From Roseovarius aestuarii (GTDB lineage: Bacteria; Pseudomonadota; Alphaproteobacteria; Rhodobacterales; Rhodobacteraceae): a stretch of 64,000 nt of DNA. Within the stretch, counting starts at the first letter, position 1. Each line of letters starts with the position of its first letter. A model generated the notes under the pieces. The model searched no databases. It was not told where the DNA came from and was given only the letters and a program-made list of their open reading frames with translations. Made by a program: the position numbers and the translations under genes. Shown piece after piece: positions 45,184 through 54,423 of this stretch. The DNA lies in contig JAPWHL010000013.1 in assembly GCA_027214255.1 (NCBI GenBank), positions 62,001 to 126,000 of the forward strand, given 5' to 3'.

Positions 45184-46074
45184 ATGCAACGCTTTGCCCT
45201 GATCGCCCTACCCTATTTTTGGTTACTGGCGCTGTTTCTGGTTCCGTTTCTAATCGTTCTGAAAATCAGTCTTAGCGATGTGGCCTTGGCGATTCCGCCC
45301 TACACGCCGACATTGGACCTGTCCGGCGGATGGGGCGCGTTCAAAGAATTCCTGTCGGGGCTGGATTTCGAAAACTTTGAATTCCTGACCACGGATGACT
45401 TGTATTGGAAGGCTTATCTGTCGTCCGTCCAGATCGCGACAATTGCAACGATCCTGACGCTGATTGCCGCCTATCCAATCGCCTATGGCATGGCCAACGC
45501 GCCGGATCACTGGCGCCCGACACTGATGATGCTGGTGATCCTGCCCTTCTGGACCAGCTTTCTGATACGGGTCTATTCTTGGGTCGGAATTCTGAGCAAC
45601 GAAGGCTATCTCAACCAGTTTTTGTTAGGAATTGGCATTATTTCCGAACCGCTGACAATCCTGAACACAAACACCGCCGTCTACATCGGCATTGTTTATA
45701 CCTATTTGCCGTTCATGATTCTGCCGATCTATTCGGCGTTGGAACGGCTGGATGGATCGTTGCTGGAGGCTGCCGAGGATCTGGGATGCAGTCGCGCCAG
45801 CGCCTTTTGGCTGGTGACAATCCCGCTTAGCAAAAACGGGATTATCGCCGGGTGTTTTCTGGTGTTCATTCCGACTATCGGTGAGTTCGTTATCCCCTCG
45901 CTCTTGGGTGGATCCCAGACACTGATGATCGGTAAGGTGCTTTGGGAAGAGTTCTTTAACAACCGGGATTGGCCAGTGGCCAGCGCCGTTGCGGTGATCC
46001 TGCTGTTGATCCTGATCATCCCCATCGTGCTGTTCCAGCGGAATGAACAAAAACAGCGGGAGGCCGAGGGATGA
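45184..46074 (+). CDS. Polyamine ABC transporter permease (PotH-like), system 2
   Basis: A 296-residue permease with six helices. The EAA-type loop is LEAAEDLGCSRASAFWLVTIPLSKNGIIAG, and MILPIYSALERLDGS precedes it. Typical PotH sequences are LILPFWTSFLIRVYSWVGIL and FIPTIGEFVIPSLLGGSQTLMIG. Starts three bases after the ATPase gene. Confidence 0.94.
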   Translation: MQRFALIALPYFWLLALFLVPFLIVLKISLSDVALAIPPYTPTLDLSGGWGAFKEFLSGLDFENFEFLTTDDLYWKAYLSSVQIATIATILTLIAAYPIAYGMANAPDHWRPTLMMLVILPFWTSFLIRVYSWVGILSNEGYLNQFLLGIGIISEPLTILNTNTAVYIGIVYTYLPFMILPIYSALERLDGSLLEAAEDLGCSRASAFWLVTIPLSKNGIIAGCFLVFIPTIGEFVIPSLLGGSQTLMIGKVLWEEFFNNRDWPVASAVAVILLLILIIPIVLFQRNEQKQREAEG

Positions 46075-46177
46075 TACGATGTGCACACCATAAGCCTTGT
46101 CTGCTCTGGCCCATGCGCCTTGGTTTTTCAGGAAACGCAGAAGCGCCAAATCAGGCCCGGCGCACGGAGGGCCATTC

Positions 46178-46987
46178 ATGAGACGTATGACATGGTTTAA
46201 CGTGACTTCGCTCACGCTCGGGTTCGCCTTTTTGTACCTGCCGATGGTGATCCTGATCATTTTTAGCTTCAACGCATCCAAGTTGGTGACGGTCTGGGCC
46301 GGTTTTTCGACGAAATGGTACGGCGAATTGATCCGAAACGAGGCCTTTTTGGACGCCGCATGGGTCACGATCAAAGTCGCTGTTATTTCCTCCAGCATCG
46401 CCACAGTCCTCGGCACGATGGCCGCCTTGGTCTTGGTGCGCGCCGGCCGTTTTTCGGGACGTACGCTGTTTTCAGGCATGATCTATGCGCCGTTGGTGAT
46501 GCCCGAAGTAATCACCGGTCTTTCACTGTTGTTGCTGTTCATCGGCATCGGGTTGGATCGCGGTATTCTGACCGTCATTCTGGCACATACGACATTTTCC
46601 ATGTGCTATGTTTCGGTGGTCGTATCGTCCAGATTGGTCAGTTTTGATCAGTCGCTGGAAGAGGCTGCTTTGGATCTTGGGTGTTCTCCCGCGTCGGCAT
46701 TCCGTTTGGTGACGCTGCCCATCATCGCCCCTGCGGTGATTTCCGGCTGGCTTTTGGCATTCACATTATCGCTGGACGATCTGGTCATCGCCAGCTTTAC
46801 CGCCGGCCCATCGGCCACCACGCTGCCGATCAAAATCTGGTCATCCATCCGTCTTGGCCTAAGCCCCGAGATCAACGCGCTGTCGACCATTATGATCGCT
46901 ATCGTTACCGTCGGCGTCATTACCGCATCGTTGACCAGCAAGCGGGCCAGCCTAAAACGACAGGCGGATGAACGGGCTGCGACATAG
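46178..46987 (+). CDS. Polyamine ABC transporter permease (PotI-like), system 2
   Basis: A 269-residue permease. FLYLPMVILIIFSFNASKLVTVWAGFSTKWYGEL is the PotI N-terminus, the EAA-type loop is LEEAALDLGCSPASAFRLVTLPIIAPAVISG, and LDDLVIASFTAGPSATTLP follows. The ATG at 46178 has GGAGG; the open frame starts 27 codons earlier without family support. The gap of about 100 bases from PotH is unusual but has no other gene. Confidence 0.93.
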   Translation: MRRMTWFNVTSLTLGFAFLYLPMVILIIFSFNASKLVTVWAGFSTKWYGELIRNEAFLDAAWVTIKVAVISSSIATVLGTMAALVLVRAGRFSGRTLFSGMIYAPLVMPEVITGLSLLLLFIGIGLDRGILTVILAHTTFSMCYVSVVVSSRLVSFDQSLEEAALDLGCSPASAFRLVTLPIIAPAVISGWLLAFTLSLDDLVIASFTAGPSATTLPIKIWSSIRLGLSPEINALSTIMIAIVTVGVITASLTSKRASLKRQADERAAT

Positions 46988-46989
46988 GC

Positions 46990-48315
46990 ATGAAACGCAT
47001 CTTTCCACCCCATGCCTATAGCGAGGAACCACGACAGGCCTGTTACTGGCCAACCACAATAGAGTCACCCGTCAGTGGCCCCGCGCGCGGCACACTGACC
47101 GCCGATGTGGTGGTCATTGGCGCTGGCTTCACCGGGCTATCGGCCGCGCTTCATCTGGCGCAGGATGGTGCCGATGTGATCGTGTTAGAGGCGCAGGACG
47201 TCGGCTGGGGCGCATCAGGGCGCAACGGCGGGTTTTGTTGTCTGGGCGGCGCAGCGGCATCGGACAAGATGCTGACCCGAATGTATGGCGAAGAAGGCCG
47301 TCGCGAGTTTTGCACGGTCGAACGTCTGGCGATCGACCTGACCACAGGTTTGATCAATGACCACGAGATCAAGGCCGACATCCATTCCGACGGCGAAACC
47401 CTCATGGCGCATGATATGGCATCCGCCAACAGCTTGGACGCGCGTGCGCGCGATCTTGAGCGTGACTATGGGTTAACGCCCAGGATTGTCGAAAAGGACG
47501 CACTGGCACAGAATGGCCTGAATGGCCCGTTTCACCGGGCCATGACCATCCCCGCCGGAGTTGCCCTGAACCCGATGAAATATGTGCAAGGGCTTGCCTC
47601 GGCAGCTCGCAACGCCGGGGTTCGTATCTTTGGGAGCAGCCCTGTTACCCGGATCGACCAAAGCAGTGGTTTTTCGGTTCAAACCCCGCAGGCAAGAGTA
47701 CAGTCACGCCGCCTGATCGTGGCCACAAACGGCTATAGCTCGGATGACCTCCCGGACTGGATGCGGGGTCGTTATCTGCCCACGCAATCCAACGTATTGG
47801 TCACGCGTGAGATGAGCGATGATGAACTGGCCGCCCAAGGATGGACCAGCAATCAAGCCTGCTATGACGACCGCTTTTTCGTGCATTATTTTCGCTTGAT
47901 GCCAAACAATCGTATGTTGTTTGGCATGCGTGGCGGGCTTTTTTCCGCGCCTTGGGCGGACCGCCGGATGCACGGCAATATCCGCCATCATTTTGAAACG
48001 ATGTTTCCCGCATGGAAGCATGTCGAAACGCCCTACAGCTGGCACGGCCTGCTTAGTATTTCGCGCGATCTGACGCCCTATGCAGGGCCGATTGATACGA
48101 TGCCGGGCGCATTCACTGCACTGTCCTATCATGGAAACGGTGTGGCAATGGGCAGTTACGCGGGGGCGCTCTTGGCGGATCTGGCAATGGACCGAAAGCC
48201 GCGCAACACTTACCCTGCCGTCATGCAAAACCCGCCGGGTCGATGGCCGTTGGGCAAGTACAGGCGCGCATGGTTCTGGCCAGTCTACGGAGCCGCTTGG
48301 GCAATGGGTAAGTAA
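46990..48315 (+). CDS. DadA/PuuB-like FAD-dependent amine oxidoreductase
   Basis: A 441-residue FAD enzyme: dinucleotide motif VVVIGAGFTGLSAALHLAQDG, the second FAD region GASGRNGGFC, and C-terminal SYHGNGVAMGSYAGALLADL. It resembles gamma-glutamylputrescine oxidase and related glycine/D-amino-acid oxidases. It starts two bases after the PotI-like gene, so it is co-expressed with the transporter and may oxidise the imported amine, releasing aldehyde. No PuuA-type ligase is in the window, so the direct substrate is uncertain. Confidence 0.88.
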   Translation: MKRIFPPHAYSEEPRQACYWPTTIESPVSGPARGTLTADVVVIGAGFTGLSAALHLAQDGADVIVLEAQDVGWGASGRNGGFCCLGGAAASDKMLTRMYGEEGRREFCTVERLAIDLTTGLINDHEIKADIHSDGETLMAHDMASANSLDARARDLERDYGLTPRIVEKDALAQNGLNGPFHRAMTIPAGVALNPMKYVQGLASAARNAGVRIFGSSPVTRIDQSSGFSVQTPQARVQSRRLIVATNGYSSDDLPDWMRGRYLPTQSNVLVTREMSDDELAAQGWTSNQACYDDRFFVHYFRLMPNNRMLFGMRGGLFSAPWADRRMHGNIRHHFETMFPAWKHVETPYSWHGLLSISRDLTPYAGPIDTMPGAFTALSYHGNGVAMGSYAGALLADLAMDRKPRNTYPAVMQNPPGRWPLGKYRRAWFWPVYGAAWAMGK

Positions 48316-48319
48316 CGCC

Positions 48320-49939
48320 TCAGGCGCGCGCATCCTCCAATACCATATCGGCGCCTTTTTCGCCGACCATCATTGCGGGCGCGTTGGTATTGCCCGAAGT
48401 AACTGCGGGAAAGATTGACGCATCAATCACCCGCAAGCTATCCAACCCATGCACGCTCAGCCGCGCATTCACCACATCCTGCATCGGATCTGGCCCCATA
48501 CGACAGGTGCTGACCGGGTGGAACACGGTTCCCGCGCGCGCTCGGCAGTCGGCCAGCATGTCGTCATCGCTCTGGACCTGAGCACCCGGTGACAATTCGG
48601 CGTCGATGATCCCGGCCATAGACGGCGCAGCGGCGATACGGCGCAGCAGGTGCGACGCCTCGATCATCTCTTGCTGATCATGCTGGGTGTCCAGATAGTT
48701 CGGGTGAATTACCGGAGCGTCTTGCGGTGAATTAGAGACTATTTCGATGTACCCGCGGCTGCTTGGCCGGGTCGGTTGCGCGCCCAAAAGAAAGCCCGAA
48801 AACGGGTCTGGGTTCATCAGCGGGCGCTTGCCCGGAGGAGCCTTGGTGTAGCTGACGGGCGAAAAATAAAGCTGCATGTTGGGCCGTTCCACATCGGGGC
48901 GCGAACGTACAAACCCACCCGCCTGATTGACCCCCAATGACAACGGCCCCCGCCGTGTCAGCACATAACGCAGACCCTGCCAAAGCTTGCCTTGCCAGCT
49001 GTGCAATTGATCGTTCAACGTTGGCACACGTGAACGATAGAGATAGTCGATGGCCAAATGATCCTGCAAGTTACGGCCCACACCGGGGGCGTCATGCCGC
49101 ACGTCAATGCCATGCTTTTTCAACAAGGCACCGGGACCGATCCCAGATAGCTGCAACAGTTGCGGAGAGTTGATCGACCCTGCTGAGACGATCACCTCGC
49201 GCCGTGCCGTGGCCTCCTTCAACTGACCGTTTTGTCGATAGGCAACGCCAACGGCACGTTTGTCCTTGACCAATATGCGCTCGGCCAGTGCTTTGCGCGC
49301 TATCGTCAGGTTCTTGCGCCCCTTGGCAGGACCGATATAGGCGCGGGCCGCGCTCATCCGCATGCCGTCTTTGGCGGTGTTTTGATACGTTCCGACGCCC
49401 TCCATTGATGCGCCGTTGAAATCGGTATTCCGGGGGAACTGTGCCTCATTCCCGGCGTCCAGAAAGGTCTGGCAAAGCGGGTGCAAGTCGCGGTCCATCG
49501 TTGCCACATGCACCGGGCCATCGCCGCCCCGAAAGGCATCGCCGCCCTTGTCGTTTGTTTCGCAACGTTGGAAATAAGGCAGGACATCTTCCCAGCCCCA
49601 GCCGGGATTACCCATCGCACGCCAATCGTCGAAATCAGCGTGCTGGCCGCGAATATAGACCATCGCGTTGATCGACGATGATCCGCCCATCACCTTGCCA
49701 CGAGGCCAATACCCCACCCTATTGTCCAGCGCCGGAACGGGCGCAGTATGATACATCCAGTTGAGCGAACGTTTGTAAAACGTTTTGCCATATCCGATGG
49801 GTAGCCAGATCCAAAAGTTCTTGTCGCTGCCCCCCGCCTCTAGCAGAAGGACCGAATACCGACCATCTTCCGTCAACCGATTGGCCAGCACACATCCGGC
49901 CGACCCCGCGCCGACCACGATAAAATCAAACTGCGCCAC
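48320..49939 (-). CDS. GMC-family oxidoreductase (choline-dehydrogenase-like)
   Basis: A 539-residue FAD enzyme. The N-terminal FAD motif is DFIVVGAGSAGCVLANRLTEDG; GMC signatures are PRGKVMGGSSSINAMVYIRG and VIVSAGSINSPQLLQLSGIGP. The active-site His region is GTVFHPVSTCRMGPDPMQDVVNARLSVHGLDSLRVIDASIFP. Choline, alcohols or other polyols could be substrates. It is six bases after the cupin gene, at the end of the system 3 operon, which supports a role in using an imported compound. Confidence 0.92.
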   Translation of the reverse strand: MAQFDFIVVGAGSAGCVLANRLTEDGRYSVLLLEAGGSDKNFWIWLPIGYGKTFYKRSLNWMYHTAPVPALDNRVGYWPRGKVMGGSSSINAMVYIRGQHADFDDWRAMGNPGWGWEDVLPYFQRCETNDKGGDAFRGGDGPVHVATMDRDLHPLCQTFLDAGNEAQFPRNTDFNGASMEGVGTYQNTAKDGMRMSAARAYIGPAKGRKNLTIARKALAERILVKDKRAVGVAYRQNGQLKEATARREVIVSAGSINSPQLLQLSGIGPGALLKKHGIDVRHDAPGVGRNLQDHLAIDYLYRSRVPTLNDQLHSWQGKLWQGLRYVLTRRGPLSLGVNQAGGFVRSRPDVERPNMQLYFSPVSYTKAPPGKRPLMNPDPFSGFLLGAQPTRPSSRGYIEIVSNSPQDAPVIHPNYLDTQHDQQEMIEASHLLRRIAAAPSMAGIIDAELSPGAQVQSDDDMLADCRARAGTVFHPVSTCRMGPDPMQDVVNARLSVHGLDSLRVIDASIFPAVTSGNTNAPAMMVGEKGADMVLEDARA

Positions 49940-49945
49940 TGCAAA

Positions 49946-50308
49946 TCAGGCAGGAACAGAGGTGATCACATATAGCTTGCGCATATGCTCGTGGATTTGC
50001 CATTCGCCCGTCCAGCCCAAGGGTAGAACCAGCAGGTCGCCGGGACCGATATCACGACTGCCAGAACCATCCGCATTGGTCACCGTCGCGCGGCCCTTGA
50101 TGATGTGGCAATATTCAGCGCCACCCGTACGATCAGCTGTGAACCGACCCGGCGTACATTCCCAAACACCGATGTTGGTCAGACCGTCAGCCGAGGAAAA
50201 CAGGTTACTTGCCGCCTCTTGCTGACCCTCTGTCAGGGTGGTTGGCTTGGGTTTGAACGCATTCAGTTCAACCGATGCAAGATCGGGGAAGGTATCAAGA
50301 GAGATCAT
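49946..50308 (-). CDS. Cupin-domain protein (DUF861-like)
   Basis: A 120-residue single-domain cupin: GVWECTPGRFTADRTGGAEYCHIIKGRATVTNADG and SRDIGPGDLLVLPLGWTGEWQIHEHMRKLYVI. The EYCHII segment supplies a metal ligand region, but the usual HxH pair is not evident. Similar small proteins accompany polyamine/amine oxidation genes. The reaction is unknown. Lies between the PotC-like permease and GMC gene. Confidence 0.88.
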   Translation of the reverse strand: MISLDTFPDLASVELNAFKPKPTTLTEGQQEAASNLFSSADGLTNIGVWECTPGRFTADRTGGAEYCHIIKGRATVTNADGSGSRDIGPGDLLVLPLGWTGEWQIHEHMRKLYVITSVPA

Positions 50309-50363
50309 TTTCAGTCCTCGTTATTCACATGCTGTCAGGAGTGAGCCAGCCTTGAAGCTGGCC

Positions 50364-51179
50364 CTATTTCTTCTGGCCGAAAAGCTGCGCCAAGACCATC
50401 ATCCCGGTCGTGACCAGAACCATGATTGTCGAAATCGAAGCAATTGTCGGGTCAATCTGATCGCGTAGCGCATTAAACATGTTGCGGGTCAGCGTCGGGT
50501 TGTCACCGCCGGATACAAACATCGCGACAACCACTTCGTCAAACGATGTCAAAAAGGACAACAGCGCGCTGGTGATTACCGCAAACTTGATCTGGGGCAG
50601 CGTCACTGTCAGGAACGCCTTCCAACGCGGTGCGCCCAGACTGCGCGCCGCCTGTTCCTGGCTCATGTCATAGCCCTTTAGCGCAGCACCCGTGACAATC
50701 ACCACCAGCGGCAGCGCCAGAACCGTATGCGCCAGTACCAGCCCCATCAGCGTATAGAGGATCTGAAGCTGGACATACGCATAGAAGGCACCGATCGCCA
50801 CCAATACCACGGGCACCATCATCGGCGTAATCAGCATCACAAATGCGACCCGAACAAAGGCAATTTTGGACGCATGCAGCCCATAAGCCGCCAGAACGCC
50901 CACCGGTGTCGCGACCAACATGGTCAGCAACGCCGCCTTTAGAGACGTGATGGTGGCCCGCATCCATTCATCGGACCCAAAGTAGTTTTGATACCATCGC
51001 GTCGACCAAGTTTCTGGCGGAAACTCCAAATACTGGCTGTCCGAAAATGACATCGGGATCACGATCAACGTCGGCACAACCAACAGAACCATGGTGATCA
51101 CGGCAATGATGTACAACCAAATGCGTTGGCCGTGCACGATCTGCGTGTCTGTCGCGGGGGAAGAGAACCAATTAGTCAT
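50364..51179 (-). CDS. Polyamine-type ABC permease (PotC-like), system 3
   Basis: A 271-residue permease with six helices, EAA-type loop QAARSLGAPRWKAFLTVTLPQIKFAVITSA, and FLTSFDEVVVAMFVSGGD. Its ATG overlaps the PotB-like stop (ATGA). Third transport gene of system 3. Confidence 0.92.
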   Translation of the reverse strand: MTNWFSSPATDTQIVHGQRIWLYIIAVITMVLLVVPTLIVIPMSFSDSQYLEFPPETWSTRWYQNYFGSDEWMRATITSLKAALLTMLVATPVGVLAAYGLHASKIAFVRVAFVMLITPMMVPVVLVAIGAFYAYVQLQILYTLMGLVLAHTVLALPLVVIVTGAALKGYDMSQEQAARSLGAPRWKAFLTVTLPQIKFAVITSALLSFLTSFDEVVVAMFVSGGDNPTLTRNMFNALRDQIDPTIASISTIMVLVTTGMMVLAQLFGQKK

Positions 51180-52081
51180 CAGTGCCGCCCCCCGCCTGTC
51201 ATCTGATCAAAGTTCAAAAAGCGCGATGCGATCCACAAGATCACCATTGTTGACACCAACAGAACCACACCCAGCGCGCTGGCTGCACCCCAATTCACGA
51301 ATAGCTCAATGTTAGAGACGATTTTCATGGACACCATGATCACTTTGCCTCCGCCCAGTACGGCCGGTGTCACAAAGAACCCAAGGCATAAGATGAATAC
51401 CATCAATGCCCCGGCAAACAGGCCCGGTGTGGTCAATGGGAAAAACACGGTCCAAAAGGCGCGGCGCGGGCTGGCCCCCAAGTTGGACGCGGCTTTCATA
51501 AAGTCGCGGTTGATCGCGGTCATCGCGCCATACAGCGGCAGAATGAGAAACGGCAGCATGATGTGCACCATCCCAATCAGGTTACCTGTCATGTTGTGCA
51601 CCATTTTTATCGGTTCGTCCCACAGACCCAAAGACATAGCCCATTCATTGACCAAGCCCTTTTTCTGCAACAGAACCAACCACGCATATGTCCGCACCAA
51701 TAATGAGGTCCAGAACGGCAATAGAACTGTGATCAGTGCGATATTGGCCCATTTCTTGGGGAGTTGGGACAGGAAATAGGCCAATGGGTATCCGATCAGG
51801 ATACACAGGCCCGTGGTCATGATACTGACCAGAAATGTCGTACGGAAAATACGCATGTAGGATTTTCGTGCGACCATCCTTTCATAGTTCTCAAGCGAAA
51901 AGTTTCCGTCTGCGCCAATGAACGATACATAGAACAGCCACCCGACAGGCAGCACGAGGATGATCATAACAAGGATCAGTGCGGGCGAACTTAGGCCAAA
52001 CAGCTTCAGCCGCTCCAGCCGCTCGTCCGAGCGCAAACCGGCCGCATTCATATCGGTGGATGGTATGTCGGTGGAGGCCAT
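51179..52081 (-). CDS. Polyamine-type ABC permease (PotB-like), system 3
   Basis: A 300-residue permease of normal PotB length. EAA-type loop is KAASNLGASPRRAFWTVFFPLTTPGLFAG; VLLPFWTSLLVRTYAWLVLLQKKG and LGFFVTPAVLGGGKVIM are typical. The ATG at 52081 is chosen over starts at 52099/52102 because GGGAGG lies directly upstream. It begins one base past the ATPase stop. Confidence 0.93.
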   Translation of the reverse strand: MASTDIPSTDMNAAGLRSDERLERLKLFGLSSPALILVMIILVLPVGWLFYVSFIGADGNFSLENYERMVARKSYMRIFRTTFLVSIMTTGLCILIGYPLAYFLSQLPKKWANIALITVLLPFWTSLLVRTYAWLVLLQKKGLVNEWAMSLGLWDEPIKMVHNMTGNLIGMVHIMLPFLILPLYGAMTAINRDFMKAASNLGASPRRAFWTVFFPLTTPGLFAGALMVFILCLGFFVTPAVLGGGKVIMVSMKIVSNIELFVNWGAASALGVVLLVSTMVILWIASRFLNFDQMTGGGRH

Positions 52082-52082
52082 A

Positions 52083-53183
52083 TCAGACCTCCCGTCCATC
52101 AATGATGACGGTGTCCTTAGCGGACAGGCCCAGCGTCACCCGATCCCCGACAACCGGCAGCGTGGCGACAGTGCCCTGCCGGATCGGTCCACGCAGCGTG
52201 ATCATCTCGCCGCTGTCGAGTCGAGCGTTCAACAAATAGCTGTCGCCCTGATACACGACCTGCTCGGCGCGGGCTTCAAAGGTGTTCATGTCATCCGGCG
52301 CGGGACCATCCACAAGGCAAATCCGTTCAGGGCGCGCCATCAACAGTAACTCGGGCGTGTCGGGAATCTTGCCGGTGTGGGCCAGTTTTTGATCGCCAAA
52401 TAGAACGTCAGAACCGAATTTCCGGACATCTAGAAACGTCGATTCGCCAATGAAATCGGCGACAAATCGGTTAGCGGGGCTTTCATACAGGTCATGGGGC
52501 GTGGCCAGTTGCATGATCCGGCCATGGTTCACCACCGCGATCCGGTCCGACATGGTCAGCGCCTCGCGTTGATCATGGGTCACATAGACCGTCGTCATGC
52601 CCAATTCTTCATGCATGCTTCGCAATTCGATCTGCATCTGGTCGCGCAGCTTTTTGTCCAGCGCCGACAACGGTTCGTCCATCAGCAGGATGCGCGGCTC
52701 AAACACAATGGCGCGGGCAACGGCAACACGCTGACGTTGACCACCTGACAGTTGATCAATGCGGCGATCACCGAAACCGCCCAGTTGGACAGTTTCTAAT
52801 GCGCCCTCGACCCGCGTCGCGATTTCATCCTTGGACACTCCGCGCAAACGCAATGGATAGCCCACATTGCCAGCAACAGTCATATGCGGAAACAACGCAT
52901 AGCTTTGAAAGGTCATGCCCACATCGCGTAGGTGTGGAGGCGTGCGAATGACCTCTTTGTCACCGAATTTCAGACTACCGCGATCAGGGCGCGTGAACCC
53001 CGCCAAAACCATCAACAGGGTTGTCTTGCCCGATCCAGATGGCCCCAAGAGGGTCAGAAACTCGCCGCTATTAATCTCCAACGACACATCGTTCAACGCA
53101 TGCACCGCTCCATAGGTTTTGGTCACGTTGCGTACAGATATCGGTAGGGCGTCGTTTGGATCTTTGCTCAAGGGTCTGTCCAC
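52083..53183 (-). CDS. Polyamine-type ABC transporter ATPase (PotA-like), system 3
   Basis: A 366-residue ATPase: Walker A LGPSGSGKTT, signature LSGGQRQRVAVARAI, Walker B ILLMDEPLSALD, switch VYVTHDQREAL, C-terminal TOBE-type part (MARPERICLVDG...VYQGDSYLLNARLDSG). It follows the binding-protein gene after a hairpin and leads into both permease genes. Confidence 0.93.
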   Translation of the reverse strand: MDRPLSKDPNDALPISVRNVTKTYGAVHALNDVSLEINSGEFLTLLGPSGSGKTTLLMVLAGFTRPDRGSLKFGDKEVIRTPPHLRDVGMTFQSYALFPHMTVAGNVGYPLRLRGVSKDEIATRVEGALETVQLGGFGDRRIDQLSGGQRQRVAVARAIVFEPRILLMDEPLSALDKKLRDQMQIELRSMHEELGMTTVYVTHDQREALTMSDRIAVVNHGRIMQLATPHDLYESPANRFVADFIGESTFLDVRKFGSDVLFGDQKLAHTGKIPDTPELLLMARPERICLVDGPAPDDMNTFEARAEQVVYQGDSYLLNARLDSGEMITLRGPIRQGTVATLPVVGDRVTLGLSAKDTVIIDGREV

Positions 53184-53263
53184 TTCAGTTAGGCGTTTCA
53201 GAATATTGTGCGGTCAGGTCGCAGTGTCAGAAAACGTTGTCAAAACGCTCAACACTCATCAAG

Positions 53264-53291
53264 TGCGACGGACCAATTAAGGCCCGTCGCA
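53264..53291 (-). terminator. Hairpin behind the system 3 binding-protein gene
   Basis: TGCGACGGACC (53264-53274) pairs with GGCCCGTCGCA (53281-53291; one G-U) across a 6-base AT loop. It lies 20 bases beyond the binding-protein stop at 53311. Only a weak U-tract follows, so read-through to the ATPase gene is expected. Confidence 0.65.
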
Positions 53292-53310
53292 AATCGCTGT
53301 TGGTTACTGA

Positions 53311-54348
53311 TTACTCGGTCAGCATTTCTTGGTACATTTCAGCGGCGATTGTTTCCCACTTGCTGTACCACTCCAAGCTGATCGGCAGTTGCTTGGCCGT
53401 GTTTTCAGGCGTGGATGGCAGTGATGCAGCAACGGCAGGATCAATTTCACCTGTTTCATAAGCTGCTTTGTTGGTCGGGCCATACGTGATGTATTTAGGC
53501 AGATCGTCCTGATATTCGGCTTTTGAGATCTCAGCCAGGAACTCCATCGCGACATCCTTGTTGGGTGCGCCTTTGGGAATCGCGAAACAATCATAATCCG
53601 CCAGTGCCTGATTAAAGCTATAGGCAACTTTGGCGCCGTCTGCTTTGGCATTGTCAAAGCGACCATTCCATCCGGTGGTCATGTCGACCTCACCGTCTTT
53701 CATCAGCTGCGCCTGTTGTGCGCCCGATGACCAGAAGACGGCGATATTCGGCTTCAGTTCGCGGATTTTGTCGATCGCGCGCTCAATACCTTCTTCGCTA
53801 TCCAGAACCGAATACACGTCTTCGGGCGCAACGCCGTCAGCCATCAACGCAGGCTCTAACGCGCCCGCTACCTTGCCACGATAGGCACGGCTACCGGGGA
53901 ATTTCTCGGTGTCAAAGAAGTCTGCCCAGCTTTGGGGGCCATCTTCACCGACAGTCGCCGTATTCCATGCATAGACCGTCGAGAACACATCACCGCCAAG
54001 ACAATAGTCATCATAGGTGCCGGGAATGAATGTCGAAACGTCGATGACATCGTAATCCAGCTTTTCCAGCAGCCCTTCTTCGGCAGCGCGTGCCGCACTA
54101 CCCGATCCGCTGACAACAATGTCCAGTGTCACCTGGCCGGTATTCACCTGAAGGCGGACGTCGGACATACCGCCATAGGTTTCTTCTTTAACCTCAATGC
54201 CGGTGTTTGCGGCAGCAGGTTGGAACAACGCCTTACTTTGTGCTTCTTGGTACGAACCGCCCCAAGACGCGACAGTGACGCTTTTGTCCGCCATCGCAGT
54301 GGTCGCAAGCAGCGTCGCCGATACCGTTAAAATTGATAGTTTCTTCAT
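53311..54348 (-). CDS. Polyamine-type periplasmic binding protein, system 3
   Basis: A 345-residue binding protein with a signal peptide (MKKLSILTVSATLLATTAMA) and mature start DKSVTVASWGGSYQEAQSKALF. VFWSSGAQQAQLMKDGEVDMTTGWNGRF is the typical ligand-cleft region. It is related to the system 1 protein (both have SWGGxY near the N-terminus and WSxGAxxxQLxxDGE) and less so to the PotF-like one. The true ligand is not evident. Confidence 0.92.
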   Translation of the reverse strand: MKKLSILTVSATLLATTAMADKSVTVASWGGSYQEAQSKALFQPAAANTGIEVKEETYGGMSDVRLQVNTGQVTLDIVVSGSGSAARAAEEGLLEKLDYDVIDVSTFIPGTYDDYCLGGDVFSTVYAWNTATVGEDGPQSWADFFDTEKFPGSRAYRGKVAGALEPALMADGVAPEDVYSVLDSEEGIERAIDKIRELKPNIAVFWSSGAQQAQLMKDGEVDMTTGWNGRFDNAKADGAKVAYSFNQALADYDCFAIPKGAPNKDVAMEFLAEISKAEYQDDLPKYITYGPTNKAAYETGEIDPAVAASLPSTPENTAKQLPISLEWYSKWETIAAEMYQEMLTE

Positions 54349-54423
54349 TTGTAGTCTCCCCTTTGGTTAATTAATTAAATGATGCGGTGACATGATCCGT
54401 GTGGTCCAGACCATTTTGCCCCG

